Shown: positions 17,402 through 26,278, counted from the stretch's first letter. The stretch: DNA of 64,000 bases from Maritalea myrionectae DSM 19524 (GCF_000423365.1 NZ_AUHV01000003.1:496001-560000), one strand, 5' to 3'. The notes: generated by a model from the letters alone, not told the origin. Translations and numbers: made by a program.

Positions 17402-18694
17402 ATGACCAATAGTGAACAACAAGATCTTCTTGTGTTTGAACGTCGTGAAAGTGCAGTGCGCAGTTATTGTCGCGCCTTTCCAAAGATGTTTGATCGCGCG
17501 GTAAATGCCAATATCTTTGGCACCGATGGAAAAGAATATATCGACTTCCTTGCGGGCTGTGCGTCGCTCAACTATGGCCACAATGACCCCGACATGAAGC
17601 AAGCCTTGATCGATTTCATCAGCCATGATGGCATTGCCCACGGCTTGGACATGCACACGAATGCGAAGCGCGACTTCTTGGAAACATTCCATGAGCACAT
17701 TCTTGCGCCCCGCAATATGGACTACCGGACCATGTTTACTGGCCCAACAGGGGCCAACGCGGTCGAGGCTGCATTGAAGCTGGCACGTAAAGTTACGGGC
17801 CGGACCAACGTGATTTCATTCACCAATGGCTTCCACGGCATGACCCTTGGCGCTTTGGCGACAACTGGTAATGCCGGCAAGCGCGGCGGCGCAGGCATGG
17901 ACTTGTCTGGCGTGCACCGTGCCCCATTTGATGGCTATTTCGGTGAAAATGTTGATACGGCCGAGCAGCTCGACGTTATGCTCAGCGACAGTTCAGCAGG
18001 CATCGATGCTCCAGCCGCCATTTTGGTAGAAGCCGTACAAGGCGAAGGTGGCCTCAACGTCGCTTCAAAAGAGTGGATGCAGAAAATGCAGTCCATCGCC
18101 AAAAAACATGGCGCCCTGTTTATCGTTGACGACATTCAAGCTGGGTGTGGCCGCACTGGTACATTCTTCTCATTCGAAGAAATGGGCATTGACCCCGACA
18201 TGATCACCATGGCCAAATCACTTTCAGGCATGGGCTTGCCTTTTGCTGTGACCCTATTGAAGCCAGAACTTGATATCTGGAAGCCAGGCGAGCACAACGG
18301 CACGTTCCGCGGCAACAACCATGCCTTTATCACCGCAAAAGTGGCGATCGAGAAGTTCTGGTCAAACGACAGCTTCCAAGCTGAGATTCAAGAGAAATCT
18401 GAATATCTCGAGCAGCGCCTGCAGTCTATCGCCGACAAATATGGCTTTGGCCTTAAAGGTCGCGGCATGATGATGGGCATCAACTGCGAAAGCGGCGAAG
18501 CTGCTTCTGACATTTGCGAACACGCATTTGAAAATGGTGTGATCGTGGAAACATCAGGCAGCGACGACGAAATCGTCAAGATTTTGGCGCCACTGACCAT
18601 TGAAAAAGAAACATTCGCCAAGGGCCTCGACATCATCGAGACCGCATTTGATTGCACCCTTGTCGACAAGAACCAACGCTCAGCAGCGGAGTAA
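17402..18694 (+). CDS. ectB: Diaminobutyrate-2-oxoglutarate transaminase
   Basis: A 430-residue class III aminotransferase. It has FTGPTGANAVEAALKLARK, FHGMTLGALATTGN, the Asp motif FIVDDIQAGCGRTGTFFSFE and the PLP lysine in MITMAKSLSGMGLP. It makes L-2,4-diaminobutyrate from aspartate semialdehyde and glutamate. ATG 17402 follows AAGGA by six bases; the adjacent ATG at 17399 is possible but closer to the site. It sits 45 bases after ectA and three bases before ectC. Confidence 0.95.
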   Translation: MTNSEQQDLLVFERRESAVRSYCRAFPKMFDRAVNANIFGTDGKEYIDFLAGCASLNYGHNDPDMKQALIDFISHDGIAHGLDMHTNAKRDFLETFHEHILAPRNMDYRTMFTGPTGANAVEAALKLARKVTGRTNVISFTNGFHGMTLGALATTGNAGKRGGAGMDLSGVHRAPFDGYFGENVDTAEQLDVMLSDSSAGIDAPAAILVEAVQGEGGLNVASKEWMQKMQSIAKKHGALFIVDDIQAGCGRTGTFFSFEEMGIDPDMITMAKSLSGMGLPFAVTLLKPELDIWKPGEHNGTFRGNNHAFITAKVAIEKFWSNDSFQAEIQEKSEYLEQRLQSIADKYGFGLKGRGMMMGINCESGEAASDICEHAFENGVIVETSGSDDEIVKILAPLTIEKETFAKGLDIIETAFDCTLVDKNQRSAAE

Positions 18695-18697
18695 ATA

Positions 18698-19096
18698 ATG
18701 ATTGTACGCGATTTGAATAAAGCACGTGAAACAGACCGACTGATTTCCACCGAAGGGTGGGACAGCACGCGGCTGTTGCTGGCTGATGACAATATGGGGT
18801 TCTCGTTCCACGTGACCCGCATCAAGGCCGGCACATCACATGTGTTCCATTATAAGCACCACCTCGAAGCGGTATTCTGCATTGAGGGCGAAGGCCAGAT
18901 CAAAGATTTGGCAACAGGCGAAGTGCACGAAATCAAGCCGGGCGTGATCTATGCCTTGGATAAAAATGACAAGCACGAGCTGTCTGCGAAAAGCCAAATC
19001 ACCTTTGCTTGCACATTCAACCCACCAGTAACGGGCAAAGAAGTGCACCGCGAAGATGGTTCATATGCACCTGCCGCGGAGGTTGCAGCAGAGTAG
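18698..19096 (+). CDS. ectC: Ectoine synthase
   Basis: A 132-residue cupin-type enzyme that cyclises N-gamma-acetyldiaminobutyrate to ectoine. It starts with [20 protein letters not shown], typical of EctC, and contains [19 protein letters not shown] and the iron-binding-type cupin residues. A GGAG site at the end of ectB serves it. Normal length, in the standard gene order. Confidence 0.96.
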   Translation: MIVRDLNKARETDRLISTEGWDSTRLLLADDNMGFSFHVTRIKAGTSHVFHYKHHLEAVFCIEGEGQIKDLATGEVHEIKPGVIYALDKNDKHELSAKSQITFACTFNPPVTGKEVHREDGSYAPAAEVAAE

Positions 19097-19133
19097 AGTT
19101 TTTAGTTTGTTGTCTAACGAAAAGGAGCGAGCC

Positions 19134-20069
19134 ATGAGTAGCGCTTCGATTAAACCGATTGAACAAGAAGATGATTACGTCACACGCTTAACAGACGCCG
19201 AACGTTGTCTGGAGCGTAAAGACCCAGTCGTCTGGTCAGAATGGCGCCCAGGCGCCCCGCTGGCACAGGACCAGGTTGAAAAGTTTGAACGTGATGGCTT
19301 TCTCGTCCTGGAGAAGATCTTTTTGCCTGGTGAGATTGATGCTCTCATTGAAGAGAGTGCGCGCCTTCGGTCTGACGGCAGTAAACTAACTCAAGAGAGC
19401 TTGATCACCGAGCCGGACACCAATGATGTGCGCACCATTTTCGATCTAGACCTGCAAAGCGAAGTCTTTCGCCGTCTAGCCGAAGATGTGCGCATCGCGG
19501 AGCCCGTCAGGTTTTTGCTTGATGACGAAGTCTATGTGCATCAATCACGGCTCAACTATAAGCCAGGCCTTACAGGCAAAGAGTTCTACTGGCATTCCGA
19601 TTTTGAGACGTGGCACGCCGAAGATGGCATGCCACGTATGCGGGCAATTTCAGCATCGGTTCTATTGACCGACAATGACGCGTTAAATGGCCCGCTCATG
19701 TTGATGCCGGGCTCGCAAAACACTTATGTGTCTTGCGTTGGCGAAACGCCCGAGGACAATCACAAAAGCTCACTGAAAAGACAAAAAGTGGGCACGCCGT
19801 CAGCAGAAACGCTGGCCAAAATGTCTGAAAAACACGGCATCGAATATGCCGCAGGCAAAAAAGGCACTGTGATTTTGTTCGATTGCAACACCATGCACGG
19901 CTCAAACGGAAACATAACGCCCTTCCCACGCTCAAACGCCTTTTTCGTTTACAACGCGTGGTCAAACCAGCTTGAGGCCCCCTTTGGTGCCGATGAGCCA
20001 AGACCGAACTTCTTGGCCCGCCGAGATCCAAAAGAGCCACTGACCCTGCTTGAAGGGCATATTGAATAG
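19134..20069 (+). CDS. ectD: Ectoine hydroxylase
   Basis: A 311-residue Fe(II)/2-oxoglutarate dioxygenase that converts ectoine to 5-hydroxyectoine. The iron triad is visible: His154 and Asp156 in FYWHSDFETWH, and His255 in DCNTMHGSNGN. The EctD signature runs through residues 146-161. Start chosen at ATG 19134 after AAGGAGCGA; upstream in-frame codons run inside ectC and are discarded. Its presence means the cell can make hydroxyectoine, usually linked to stationary-phase, heat or desiccation stress besides salt. Confidence 0.95.
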   Translation: MSSASIKPIEQEDDYVTRLTDAERCLERKDPVVWSEWRPGAPLAQDQVEKFERDGFLVLEKIFLPGEIDALIEESARLRSDGSKLTQESLITEPDTNDVRTIFDLDLQSEVFRRLAEDVRIAEPVRFLLDDEVYVHQSRLNYKPGLTGKEFYWHSDFETWHAEDGMPRMRAISASVLLTDNDALNGPLMLMPGSQNTYVSCVGETPEDNHKSSLKRQKVGTPSAETLAKMSEKHGIEYAAGKKGTVILFDCNTMHGSNGNITPFPRSNAFFVYNAWSNQLEAPFGADEPRPNFLARRDPKEPLTLLEGHIE

Positions 20070-20085
20070 GCTGTTAAAGCCAAAC

Positions 20086-20108
20086 GTGCACCGCCCAACG
20101 CGGTGCAC
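20086..20108 (+). other. Intercistronic stem-loop between ectD and ask
   Basis: GTGCACCG (20086-20093) pairs perfectly with CGGTGCAC (20101-20108) around a seven-base loop. No T-run follows, so it is more likely an mRNA-stability or processing element than a terminator. Confidence 0.5.
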
Positions 20109-20137
20109 ATAGATTAGCGTCCAATGAAGGAGTAACC

Positions 20138-21574
20138 ATGCCGAACCACACAGTTGAGAAAATCGGCGGGACATCTATGTCGCGTACCCATGAACTTTTG
20201 AAAAATGTTCTGATCGGGGACCGGGAAGGTGACGCACTTTATAATCGTATCTTCGTAGTGTCCGCCTATGGTGGCATTACCAACGATTTGCTTGAACATA
20301 AGAAATCCGGCGCACCCGGCGTCTACGCGCTATTCTCAAGCGCAGAGAGCGATTGGGCTTGGGGTGACGCTTTGGACAAATTGTCCAAGCGGATGCAGCA
20401 GATCAACGCCGAAATTTTTGATGATCAGCAAGCACTCGGCGCGTCCAACGCCTTTGTACGCGAGCGCATTGAGGGCGTACGCTCTTGCCTGATCGATCTA
20501 CACCGCCTTTGTTCATATGGCCATTTCCGCCTCGACAATCATTTGTTGACGGTGCGCGAGATGCTCTCTGCCCTGGGCGAAGTGCATTCAGCTTACAACA
20601 CCGCATTGCTGTTGCAGCAAAACGGCGTAAATGCACGCATGGTCGACCTTTCTGGCTGGCGCGATGAACAGCAATATACCTTGGATGAAAATATCAAACA
20701 CGCCTTTAAGGACATTGATGTTAGCAAGGAACTGCCAATCGTGACAGGCTATGCGCAATCTAAAGAAGCGCTGATGAAAACCTATGACCGCGGCTATAGC
20801 GAAGTGACCTTGTCACGTATCGCCGTGATCACGGAAGCCAAAGAAGCGATCATCCATAAGGAGTTCCACTTGTCTTCCGCTGACCCTAAAGTGGTGGGCG
20901 AAGATGCAGTGCAAGTGATTGGCGACACCAATTATGACGTGGCCGACCAACTCTCAAATATGGGCATGGAAGCTATTCACCCGTCAGCCGCCAAAGGCTT
21001 GCGTCAGGCGAACATTCCATTGCGCATTAAAAACTCATTTGAACCTGAGCATCCTGGCACGACTATCAATGCGACGGATCAGGGCAAAAAAGCTGGTGTG
21101 GAAATCATCACTGGCCTCGACAATGTGATTGCCTTTGAGTTTTTCGAGCAGGACATGGTGGGCGTTAAGGGCTACGACACCCGTATTTTGGATGCGTTGA
21201 CACGCCACAAGGTGCAGATCATTTCCAAAACATCAAACGCCAACACCATCACGCACTTCCTCAAAGGGTCGTTGAAAAACATCAAACGCGTGGAATCTGA
21301 TCTATCGAAGGAATTCCCTGCAGCTGAAATCAGCTCGCGGAAAGTAGCCTTCATCTCAGCGATCGGCCGAAACCTGAAGGGTTGCGATGTTGCCGCACGT
21401 GCCATCTTGGCCCTTGCCCAAGCGGGGATCACACCACTGAGCATGCAGGACTTGCTGCGTAATGTTGACGTGCAAATCATTGTGGATCGTTCAGATTATC
21501 AAGAATCCATCAAAATCTTGCATGAAGCATTGGTTGAAAAAACAGAGACATTGGGCAAAAAGCTGGCAGCCTAA
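20138..21574 (+). CDS. ask: Ectoine-pathway aspartate kinase (Ask_Ect)
   Basis: A 478-residue aspartokinase: N-terminal kinase part (VEKIGGTSMSRTHELLKN, FVVSAYGGITNDLLEHK, GYSEVTLSRIAVITEAKEA) and C-terminal ACT-type region (VGVKGYDTRILDALTRHKVQIISK). The form linked to ect genes lacks usual feedback control and supplies aspartyl phosphate for ectoine. A GAAGGAG site precedes the ATG. Last gene of the operon, followed by a strong terminator. Confidence 0.93.
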   Translation: MPNHTVEKIGGTSMSRTHELLKNVLIGDREGDALYNRIFVVSAYGGITNDLLEHKKSGAPGVYALFSSAESDWAWGDALDKLSKRMQQINAEIFDDQQALGASNAFVRERIEGVRSCLIDLHRLCSYGHFRLDNHLLTVREMLSALGEVHSAYNTALLLQQNGVNARMVDLSGWRDEQQYTLDENIKHAFKDIDVSKELPIVTGYAQSKEALMKTYDRGYSEVTLSRIAVITEAKEAIIHKEFHLSSADPKVVGEDAVQVIGDTNYDVADQLSNMGMEAIHPSAAKGLRQANIPLRIKNSFEPEHPGTTINATDQGKKAGVEIITGLDNVIAFEFFEQDMVGVKGYDTRILDALTRHKVQIISKTSNANTITHFLKGSLKNIKRVESDLSKEFPAAEISSRKVAFISAIGRNLKGCDVAARAILALAQAGITPLSMQDLLRNVDVQIIVDRSDYQESIKILHEALVEKTETLGKKLAA

Positions 21575-21606
21575 CACGCTGATCTGTCCCCAATAAACTC
21601 TTCAAA

Positions 21607-21634
21607 GGCCGCCTTTTTGGGCGGCTTTTTTTGT
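21607..21634 (+). terminator. Intrinsic terminator of ectABCD-ask
   Basis: GGCCGCC and GGGCGGC form a GC-rich stem around TTTTT and are followed by a run of seven T. It is 30 bases after the ask stop codon. Confidence 0.85.
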
Positions 21635-21671
21635 GCGCTGGTGTCTTTTTTTAAAAAAAATGAACAGCTGA

Positions 21672-21696
21672 GGAACCAAGCTGGAAGTCGCGCGTT
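21672..21696 (+). promoter_or_regulatory. EcfG (general stress) promoter
   Basis: GGAAC (21672-21676), 16 bases, CGTT (21693-21696): a perfect match to the alphaproteobacterial EcfG consensus. It lies 28 bases before the start of the 63-residue membrane protein. Confidence 0.8.
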
Positions 21697-21724
21697 GTTT
21701 AGGCAGAACAAAAGGAGCGACATC

Positions 21725-21916
21725 ATGTCCAACGAGTCAGAAAAAGAAACTATAGTCGTTTCAAATTCCTCCAATCCGCTGGGATGGTTTGTCGCGATCA
21801 TTCTGGCTGCTGCGCTCATCTTTGTAGGCTATCTGGCTTACAATGGGTACTTCAGCAACCAAGAAAGCGTTTCAGTTGAACTCCAAATTCCTGAAGAGCT
21901 GACGCCTAGCGAATAA
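21725..21916 (+). CDS. Small single-span membrane protein of the stress island
   Basis: A 63-residue protein with one hydrophobic helix (about residues 19-41, GWFVAIILAAALIFVGYLAY) between a serine/asparagine-rich N-terminus and an acidic C-terminus. AAAGGAG lies eight bases before ATG 21725; an upstream in-frame ATG (21617) is rejected because that leader contains the EcfG promoter. I do not know a family. Its perfect EcfG promoter and own terminator show a monocistronic stress-induced gene. Confidence 0.75.
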   Translation: MSNESEKETIVVSNSSNPLGWFVAIILAAALIFVGYLAYNGYFSNQESVSVELQIPEELTPSE

Positions 21917-21938
21917 GTAAGTACGACCTCCAAAATTT

Positions 21939-22004
21939 GGGCCAATTGCGAAGCACCCCCCTCCCCCCCAACCAGCCCTTGCTTCACAATTGGTCCATTT
22001 TTTT
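21939..22004 (+). terminator. Intrinsic terminator after the 63-residue membrane protein
   Basis: A 16-base arm (21939-21954) pairs with 21981-21996 with two mismatches. The loop is C-rich and seven T follow. It separates the preceding gene from the next EcfG promoter. Confidence 0.65.
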
Positions 22005-22030
22005 GCCCAAATATAACCACAATAGAATTC

Positions 22031-22055
22031 GGAACTAAACCAACCCAATCTCGTT
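22031..22055 (+). promoter_or_regulatory. EcfG promoter upstream of the DUF3309 gene
   Basis: GGAAC (22031-22035), 16 bases, CGTT (22052-22055), perfect consensus, 46 bases before the DUF3309 start. Confidence 0.8.
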
Positions 22056-22101
22056 TGTATTGTTGATCATCAATAACGATCAAAACAATGCAGAGGACAT
22101 A

Positions 22102-22260
22102 ATGGGTTTTACAACGTTAATACTACTACTTCTCATCATATCAGTTGTCGGATCTGCACCAGCGTGGCCCTACTCGCGCGGCTGGGGCTATCGGCCTGTC
22201 GGCCTTGTAGGCATCATTCTTGTCGCGTTCCTCCTGATATGGATGCTTGGCTACATTTGA
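22102..22260 (+). CDS. DUF3309 family small membrane protein
   Basis: A 52-residue protein with two hydrophobic stretches around the family signature WPYSRGWGYRPVG. DUF3309 proteins are very short inner-membrane proteins of unknown role, common in proteobacterial stress regulons. Start at ATG 22102 after an AGAGGA site; the in-frame upstream ATG is within the promoter region. The EcfG promoter supports stress induction. Confidence 0.85.
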   Translation: MGFTTLILLLLIISVVGSAPAWPYSRGWGYRPVGLVGIILVAFLLIWMLGYI

Positions 22261-22281
22261 TAAAAAAACAGAATTTCTTTC

Positions 22282-22306
22282 GGAACAAAATCTATATTGA
22301 TTAGTT
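22282..22306 (+). promoter_or_regulatory. Near-consensus EcfG promoter upstream of PRC-barrel genes
   Basis: GGAAC (22282-22286), 16 bases, AGTT (22303-22306). One mismatch in the -10 element, same 16-base spacer as the perfect sites, 59 bases before the first PRC-barrel gene. Confidence 0.5.
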
Positions 22307-22365
22307 CATAAAATATACCGCTTCAATAATAATAAAAGCGGATAAATATTGGAAAGGAGAAATAA

Positions 22366-23028
22366 ATGTCAAAGAAACTACTAATCTCAACAGCTCTCGT
22401 TACTTTGATTTCTGCACCAGCTTATGCAGATGGATTGAAGGTGAGCGCAGACACATCACTGGACGCAGGCGTTGAAACCAGCGCAGGCGAAAGCAATAGC
22501 GGCAGCGTAGATGCCGGGGTAGATGCCAATGTGGAAGCAAGCATTGATACCGACACAGAAGCAAATCAAGACAATTCAGATACAAGCACCGATGCATCAG
22601 CCAGCGGCACAGCCGAATTGAACGGCAATGGTGACAACGCATCAGCCACCGCTGAATTAAACGCTGGTGCCATGTTGGCAACGGATCTCCTTGGTGAGGA
22701 AATTTACACCTCCGCCAATGCCGATGTTCAAGTTGTCGGCGATGTGAACGACGTCGTGATGGACGATGACGGCAATGCCGATTGGCTCATTGTCGGCGTT
22801 GGCGGCTTCCTTGGCCTTGGTGAAAAAGAAGTAGCGATCGCTGCAGAACAAGTGGCCTGGGCGCAAATCGACAATGAAAAACTTGTTGTGACGCAAATGA
22901 CCCAAGCTGAACTGGAAGCAGCCGACGCGTTTGACCGCGCCGAAATCGAGACAAGCAGCAATTACACAGCCCAGGACCTTTCCTGGACTGCAGAAGGGGA
23001 AGCGCGCTTGAACGCTGCATTGCAGTAA
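22366..23028 (+). CDS. Exported PRC-barrel domain protein
   Basis: A 220-residue protein with a signal peptide (MSKKLLISTALVTLISAPAYA, cleavage before DGLK), an acidic low-complexity linker (about 23-100, rich in Asp, Ser, Asn, Thr), and a PRC-barrel domain (about 103-190; IVGVGGFLGLGEKEVAIA). Such exported PRC-barrel proteins are frequent in alphaproteobacterial EcfG regulons; their molecular role in the periplasm is not known. A paralogue with two PRC domains follows 40 bases downstream, so the two are probably co-transcribed. Confidence 0.85.
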   Translation: MSKKLLISTALVTLISAPAYADGLKVSADTSLDAGVETSAGESNSGSVDAGVDANVEASIDTDTEANQDNSDTSTDASASGTAELNGNGDNASATAELNAGAMLATDLLGEEIYTSANADVQVVGDVNDVVMDDDGNADWLIVGVGGFLGLGEKEVAIAAEQVAWAQIDNEKLVVTQMTQAELEAADAFDRAEIETSSNYTAQDLSWTAEGEARLNAALQ

Positions 23029-23068
23029 CAGCGCGCCGATAAGCAAAGAAATAACATGGAGAATTGCA

Positions 23069-24163
23069 ATGAATAAGATGACAAAAAAACTACTCGCAAC
23101 AACAGCATTATTGACCTTGATGGCCCCTGCCGGCTTTGCCGACAGCCATACATTGTCCACCGATGCCGAAGCCGGCGTCGAGACAAATGTAGACATCAGC
23201 ACCGATGATGGCGTGAGCGTTGATGGCGCAGCCACAGCAGATGGCTCAGCCACCGTCGATACCAAAGGCGACGCGCCAACCATGAACAACAGCGTTGAAG
23301 TTGGTGCAAATGCCCTCTTGGCTTCAAATTTCTTGGACAGAGAAGTGCATATATCTGCCGAAGGCGGATATGAGTCCGTGGGCAATATTCACGATGTGGT
23401 CATGAATGAAGAAGGCAATGCGGAATGGATTATCGTCGGCGTCGGCGGTTTCCTCGGCATGGGTGAGAAAGAGATCGCCCTGTCCATCGACGACATTAAA
23501 TGGGAAGAACGCGATGGCGAGCGTGTGATTGTCACAACCATGACACAAGCCGACCTTGAGGCAGCGCCTGCATTTGACCGCGCGGCCGTTGAAGCCGAAG
23601 GCGAATATAGCGCTGAACGTCTGTCCTGGACCGAAGAAGGTCAACAATGGCTGAAGGATGCACGACTAAAAGCGCAAGAAGCCATGGATAACGTCACCGA
23701 CAACATGTCCGCCGAAGGCGATACCAATATGACTGACGGTCAAGATATGGCTGTCGAAGGTCAAGACGGTGACATGCAAGCCGATAGTTCTACCCAAATG
23801 GCGGCTGACACCGATTGGAGCTGGGATGCAGACACGATGGAAACTGTGGCCACGGGCGAACTGAGTGCCGAAGACATGATGGGCACACGCGTTTATGGCC
23901 CTAACCGTGAAGACGTAGGTGAAATCTCAGACGTCTTGTTCACCCAAGATGGTCAAATCACAGCCTATATCGTTGATGTTGGCGGCTTCCTGGGTCTTGG
24001 TGAAAAACCCGTCGCCCTGAGCGCGAGTGAATTGAAAGTGTATACCGACGCCAATGGCAGCTTCCGTGTACGCTCAGAGTTCACCAAAGAAACGCTTGAG
24101 GCCGGCCCCACATATTCTGAACAGGGCTATGAAACCAACCCCGATGGCGTCATCATCCAATAG
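23069..24163 (+). CDS. Exported protein with two PRC-barrel domains
   Basis: A 364-residue protein with a signal peptide (ends near PAGFADSHT) and two PRC-barrel domains at about residues 75-165 and 265-350, joined by an acidic linker rich in Met, Gln and Asp. The repeated core is VGVGGFLGMGEKEIAL and VDVGGFLGLGEKPVAL, close to that of the preceding gene, so the pair arose by duplication. Upstream linker composition is also shared. Expected in the periplasm as part of the general stress response. A terminator follows. Confidence 0.85.
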   Translation: MNKMTKKLLATTALLTLMAPAGFADSHTLSTDAEAGVETNVDISTDDGVSVDGAATADGSATVDTKGDAPTMNNSVEVGANALLASNFLDREVHISAEGGYESVGNIHDVVMNEEGNAEWIIVGVGGFLGMGEKEIALSIDDIKWEERDGERVIVTTMTQADLEAAPAFDRAAVEAEGEYSAERLSWTEEGQQWLKDARLKAQEAMDNVTDNMSAEGDTNMTDGQDMAVEGQDGDMQADSSTQMAADTDWSWDADTMETVATGELSAEDMMGTRVYGPNREDVGEISDVLFTQDGQITAYIVDVGGFLGLGEKPVALSASELKVYTDANGSFRVRSEFTKETLEAGPTYSEQGYETNPDGVIIQ

Positions 24164-24187
24164 ATGACACCAAATATATATAAAGAA

Positions 24188-24217
24188 GAGGCGCTAATAT
24201 TGGCGCCTCTTTTTTTG
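24188..24217 (+). terminator. Intrinsic terminator after the PRC-barrel genes
   Basis: GAGGCGC and GCGCCTC flank a short loop and are followed by seven T. The next EcfG -35 element begins at the end of this T-run. Confidence 0.85.
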
Positions 24218-24241
24218 GAACGAAAGCCTAAACTCAACGTT
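24217..24241 (+). promoter_or_regulatory. EcfG promoter upstream of the DUF883 gene
   Basis: GGAAC (24217-24221), 16 bases, CGTT (24238-24241), perfect consensus, 28 bases before the gene. Confidence 0.8.
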
Positions 24242-24269
24242 TATACAGCAAGACAACAAGGAGGTAACA

Positions 24270-24584
24270 ATGGCGACCAAAGCTACAACAGCAAAAACAA
24301 ATCCAAACAATGAGACAGACCTGGTTAAAGCACTGGAATCTCAAATTGAAGGCCTGCAAAGTGATGTACACGCCCTTATGAAGGCCGTGACGGAACGAGG
24401 CGAAAGCAAGCTTGATCAAGCGAGCGACGCTGTTTCCGACACCACGCAAAAGACAGCAGAGTTCGCCAATGAAGAGGTCGAGCACGTGCGCGATTATATC
24501 AAAAAGCAGCCGATCAAGTCTGTTGGTTTGGCGTTGGGTGCAGGTATCGCACTGGCCCTATTGGCACGCGGACAACGCGGGTAA
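24270..24584 (+). CDS. DUF883 (ElaB/YqjD-like) membrane-anchored protein
   Basis: A 104-residue protein. The first 75 residues are a predicted amphipathic helix (LVKALESQIEGLQSDVHALMKAV and following), then RDYIKKQPIKSVGLALGAGIALALLA, the C-terminal membrane anchor typical of ElaB/YqjD. Family members bind ribosomes to the membrane in stationary phase in E. coli. AAGGAGG precedes the ATG. Its stop shares one base with the next start (TAATG), so it forms an operon with the following membrane proteins. Confidence 0.85.
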   Translation: MATKATTAKTNPNNETDLVKALESQIEGLQSDVHALMKAVTERGESKLDQASDAVSDTTQKTAEFANEEVEHVRDYIKKQPIKSVGLALGAGIALALLARGQRG

Positions 24585-25018
24585 TGGCCATGTCTCAACA
24601 CAAAGGCCCCAGCATTTTGGCAACCCGCCTGTCGAGCATCATGATGAACAGGGTACAGGATAATTCCGTATTGCTGTTTGTGTGCTTGGCGACAGGCGCG
24701 GTGGCCTATCTGGCACTCGTCGCAGCAGCCTGGCTCGCCTTGGAGCAGGCCACAAACGCAATTTATGCGTCATTGATTGTGGCGGCGGGCATGATGGTGC
24801 TCACCATGATCATCTGGGCGATAAAGAGCTATCGAGACAAGCGCGCTCAGGCGCAGCAAACATTGACACAGCATCAATTGCTGACAACGCTTACACATTC
24901 AACTGTGGATCGGGCGTTAGAGAAAAACTCTCTATTGGCTCCAGCAATTGCGCTTATCGGCTGGTCATTGCTCTCCAAAGAGCAAGAAAAACCCGATACC
25001 AAGCAAATCCCAAGATAG
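24584..25018 (+). CDS. Membrane protein of the DUF883 operon (holin-like/YqjE-like topology)
   Basis: A 144-residue protein with two adjacent hydrophobic helices (about 28-50 and 58-80), then a basic-glutamine cytoplasmic segment and a third weak hydrophobic stretch (LLAPAIALIGWSLL). This layout resembles YqjE/phage-holin-like proteins that often follow DUF883 genes, but I cannot identify the family with certainty. It is coupled to the DUF883 gene by TAATG. An alternative start at the second Met (24590) is possible. Confidence 0.7.
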   Translation: MAMSQHKGPSILATRLSSIMMNRVQDNSVLLFVCLATGAVAYLALVAAAWLALEQATNAIYASLIVAAGMMVLTMIIWAIKSYRDKRAQAQQTLTQHQLLTTLTHSTVDRALEKNSLLAPAIALIGWSLLSKEQEKPDTKQIPR

Positions 25019-25089
25019 CGCGCCCCGCGCTATCGCTGCACGTCAAGAGACGCCCGCAAAACTTCACTCACGAACTTAATGGATGCCCC

Positions 25090-26175
25090 ATGTCATCGCG
25101 CTTTGATAAACTGCAAGTCGCCCCCTGGATGATTAGCCTTTTGCAATTGGCGGCCTACAGCCTGGTCATCATATTGGCGTTGTCGACAATGCTTATTTGG
25201 GGACAAGTTATTCTCGCACCATTTGTGTCTTCGATCGTGATTGGGCTAATGTTCGGCCCGCTCGCTGATCGAATTGAACGATTTGGCGTACCGCCCGTCA
25301 TTTCTGGCGGCGCTGTCGTGCTTATCTTTTTCCTGATCATTATGACCATGCTCACAGCTTTTATCCTTCCACTATCTGGCTGGATATCCCGCCTACCTGA
25401 GCTGTGGTACAAACTTCAAGGTATCTTGGCAGATTGGCAAGGCATGATGTCTGCCATTGAGGGCGCGCGTGAGCAACTCGATAAATTTACCAGCCAATCG
25501 GCCGATATGGTGGTGCAAGTCGAAGAGGGCTCACCCATTAAGACCGTTGCCGTTTCAGCGCCAACAGCGCTCGCACAAATACTGATCTTTTTGGTTAGCC
25601 TTTACTTTTTCATCGCGACGCGAGAGCAGATTAAATCCTTTATCATCGGATTGTTCGCAACAACCAGCTCCCGCACAACGTTTGCCGTTATTTTTGATGA
25701 AGTCGAGAAGTTCATTTCTCGCTATTTGCTGTCCATCACCTTTATCAATATTGGCTTGGGGCTCACCATATCATTTGCGCTTTGGGCTGTTGGCATCCCC
25801 GCACCATTTTTGTGGGGCATGTTGGCTGGGTTGATGAACTACATCACCTATATCGGACCGGTCATTATGATGGCGACATTGTTCGGCGTTGGGTTGGTAA
25901 CGTTTGACACGGTAAATGCCGCGCTGATCCCGGTGATCATTTACACCATCATTAATGGCATTGAAGCGCAGATTATCACCCCCAGCATTTTGGGCCGCGC
26001 GATGACACTCAATCCGTTTCTGGTATTTTTCGCCATCACATTCTGGATTTGGGCTTGGGGCCCACTGGGCGGTTTCATCGCTGTCCCCATGCTGCTCATC
26101 ATGACGACAGTCATTCAAAACCTGGCCGCCCACACCGGCGTAACCGAAAACAAAAAACAGCAAAAACCTGGATAA
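25090..26175 (+). CDS. AI-2E family transporter
   Basis: A 361-residue membrane protein with seven to eight hydrophobic segments and the AI-2E pattern: GQVILAPFVSSIVIGLMFGPLADRIER region, ISRYLLSITFINIGLGL, FLWGMLAGLMNYITYIGPVI and a terminal ARAMTLNPFLVF-like segment. Members include TqsA-like exporters and sodium/proton antiporters involved in salt tolerance. The long in-frame extension to 24682 overlaps the previous gene in another frame and is rejected; ATG 25090 gives the standard N-terminus. Third gene of the DUF883 operon under the EcfG promoter. Confidence 0.85.
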   Translation: MSSRFDKLQVAPWMISLLQLAAYSLVIILALSTMLIWGQVILAPFVSSIVIGLMFGPLADRIERFGVPPVISGGAVVLIFFLIIMTMLTAFILPLSGWISRLPELWYKLQGILADWQGMMSAIEGAREQLDKFTSQSADMVVQVEEGSPIKTVAVSAPTALAQILIFLVSLYFFIATREQIKSFIIGLFATTSSRTTFAVIFDEVEKFISRYLLSITFINIGLGLTISFALWAVGIPAPFLWGMLAGLMNYITYIGPVIMMATLFGVGLVTFDTVNAALIPVIIYTIINGIEAQIITPSILGRAMTLNPFLVFFAITFWIWAWGPLGGFIAVPMLLIMTTVIQNLAAHTGVTENKKQQKPG

Positions 26176-26179
26176 CTCA

Positions 26180-26204
26180 GGAACATTCGAGCGGCTCAAT
26201 CGTT
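26180..26204 (+). promoter_or_regulatory. EcfG promoter upstream of dps
   Basis: GGAAC (26180-26184), 16 bases, CGTT (26201-26204), perfect consensus, 74 bases before the Dps-family gene. Confidence 0.8.
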
Positions 26205-26278
26205 TTTGAACTAAGCGCGGGCGCCAGTGTTTTGGCGCCGCAAATTATAAAGTAAGCCTTCAATGAAAGGGGGAAAAC

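Noticed and set aside
21956-21972. C-rich tract as a possible structured or slippery element
   Set aside because: It is the loop of the terminator hairpin 21939-22004 and needs no other explanation.
24682-25089. N-terminal extension of the AI-2E transporter
   Set aside because: The extension overlaps the previous membrane-protein gene in another frame and encodes Arg/Gly/His-rich sequence; the family N-terminus begins at 25090.
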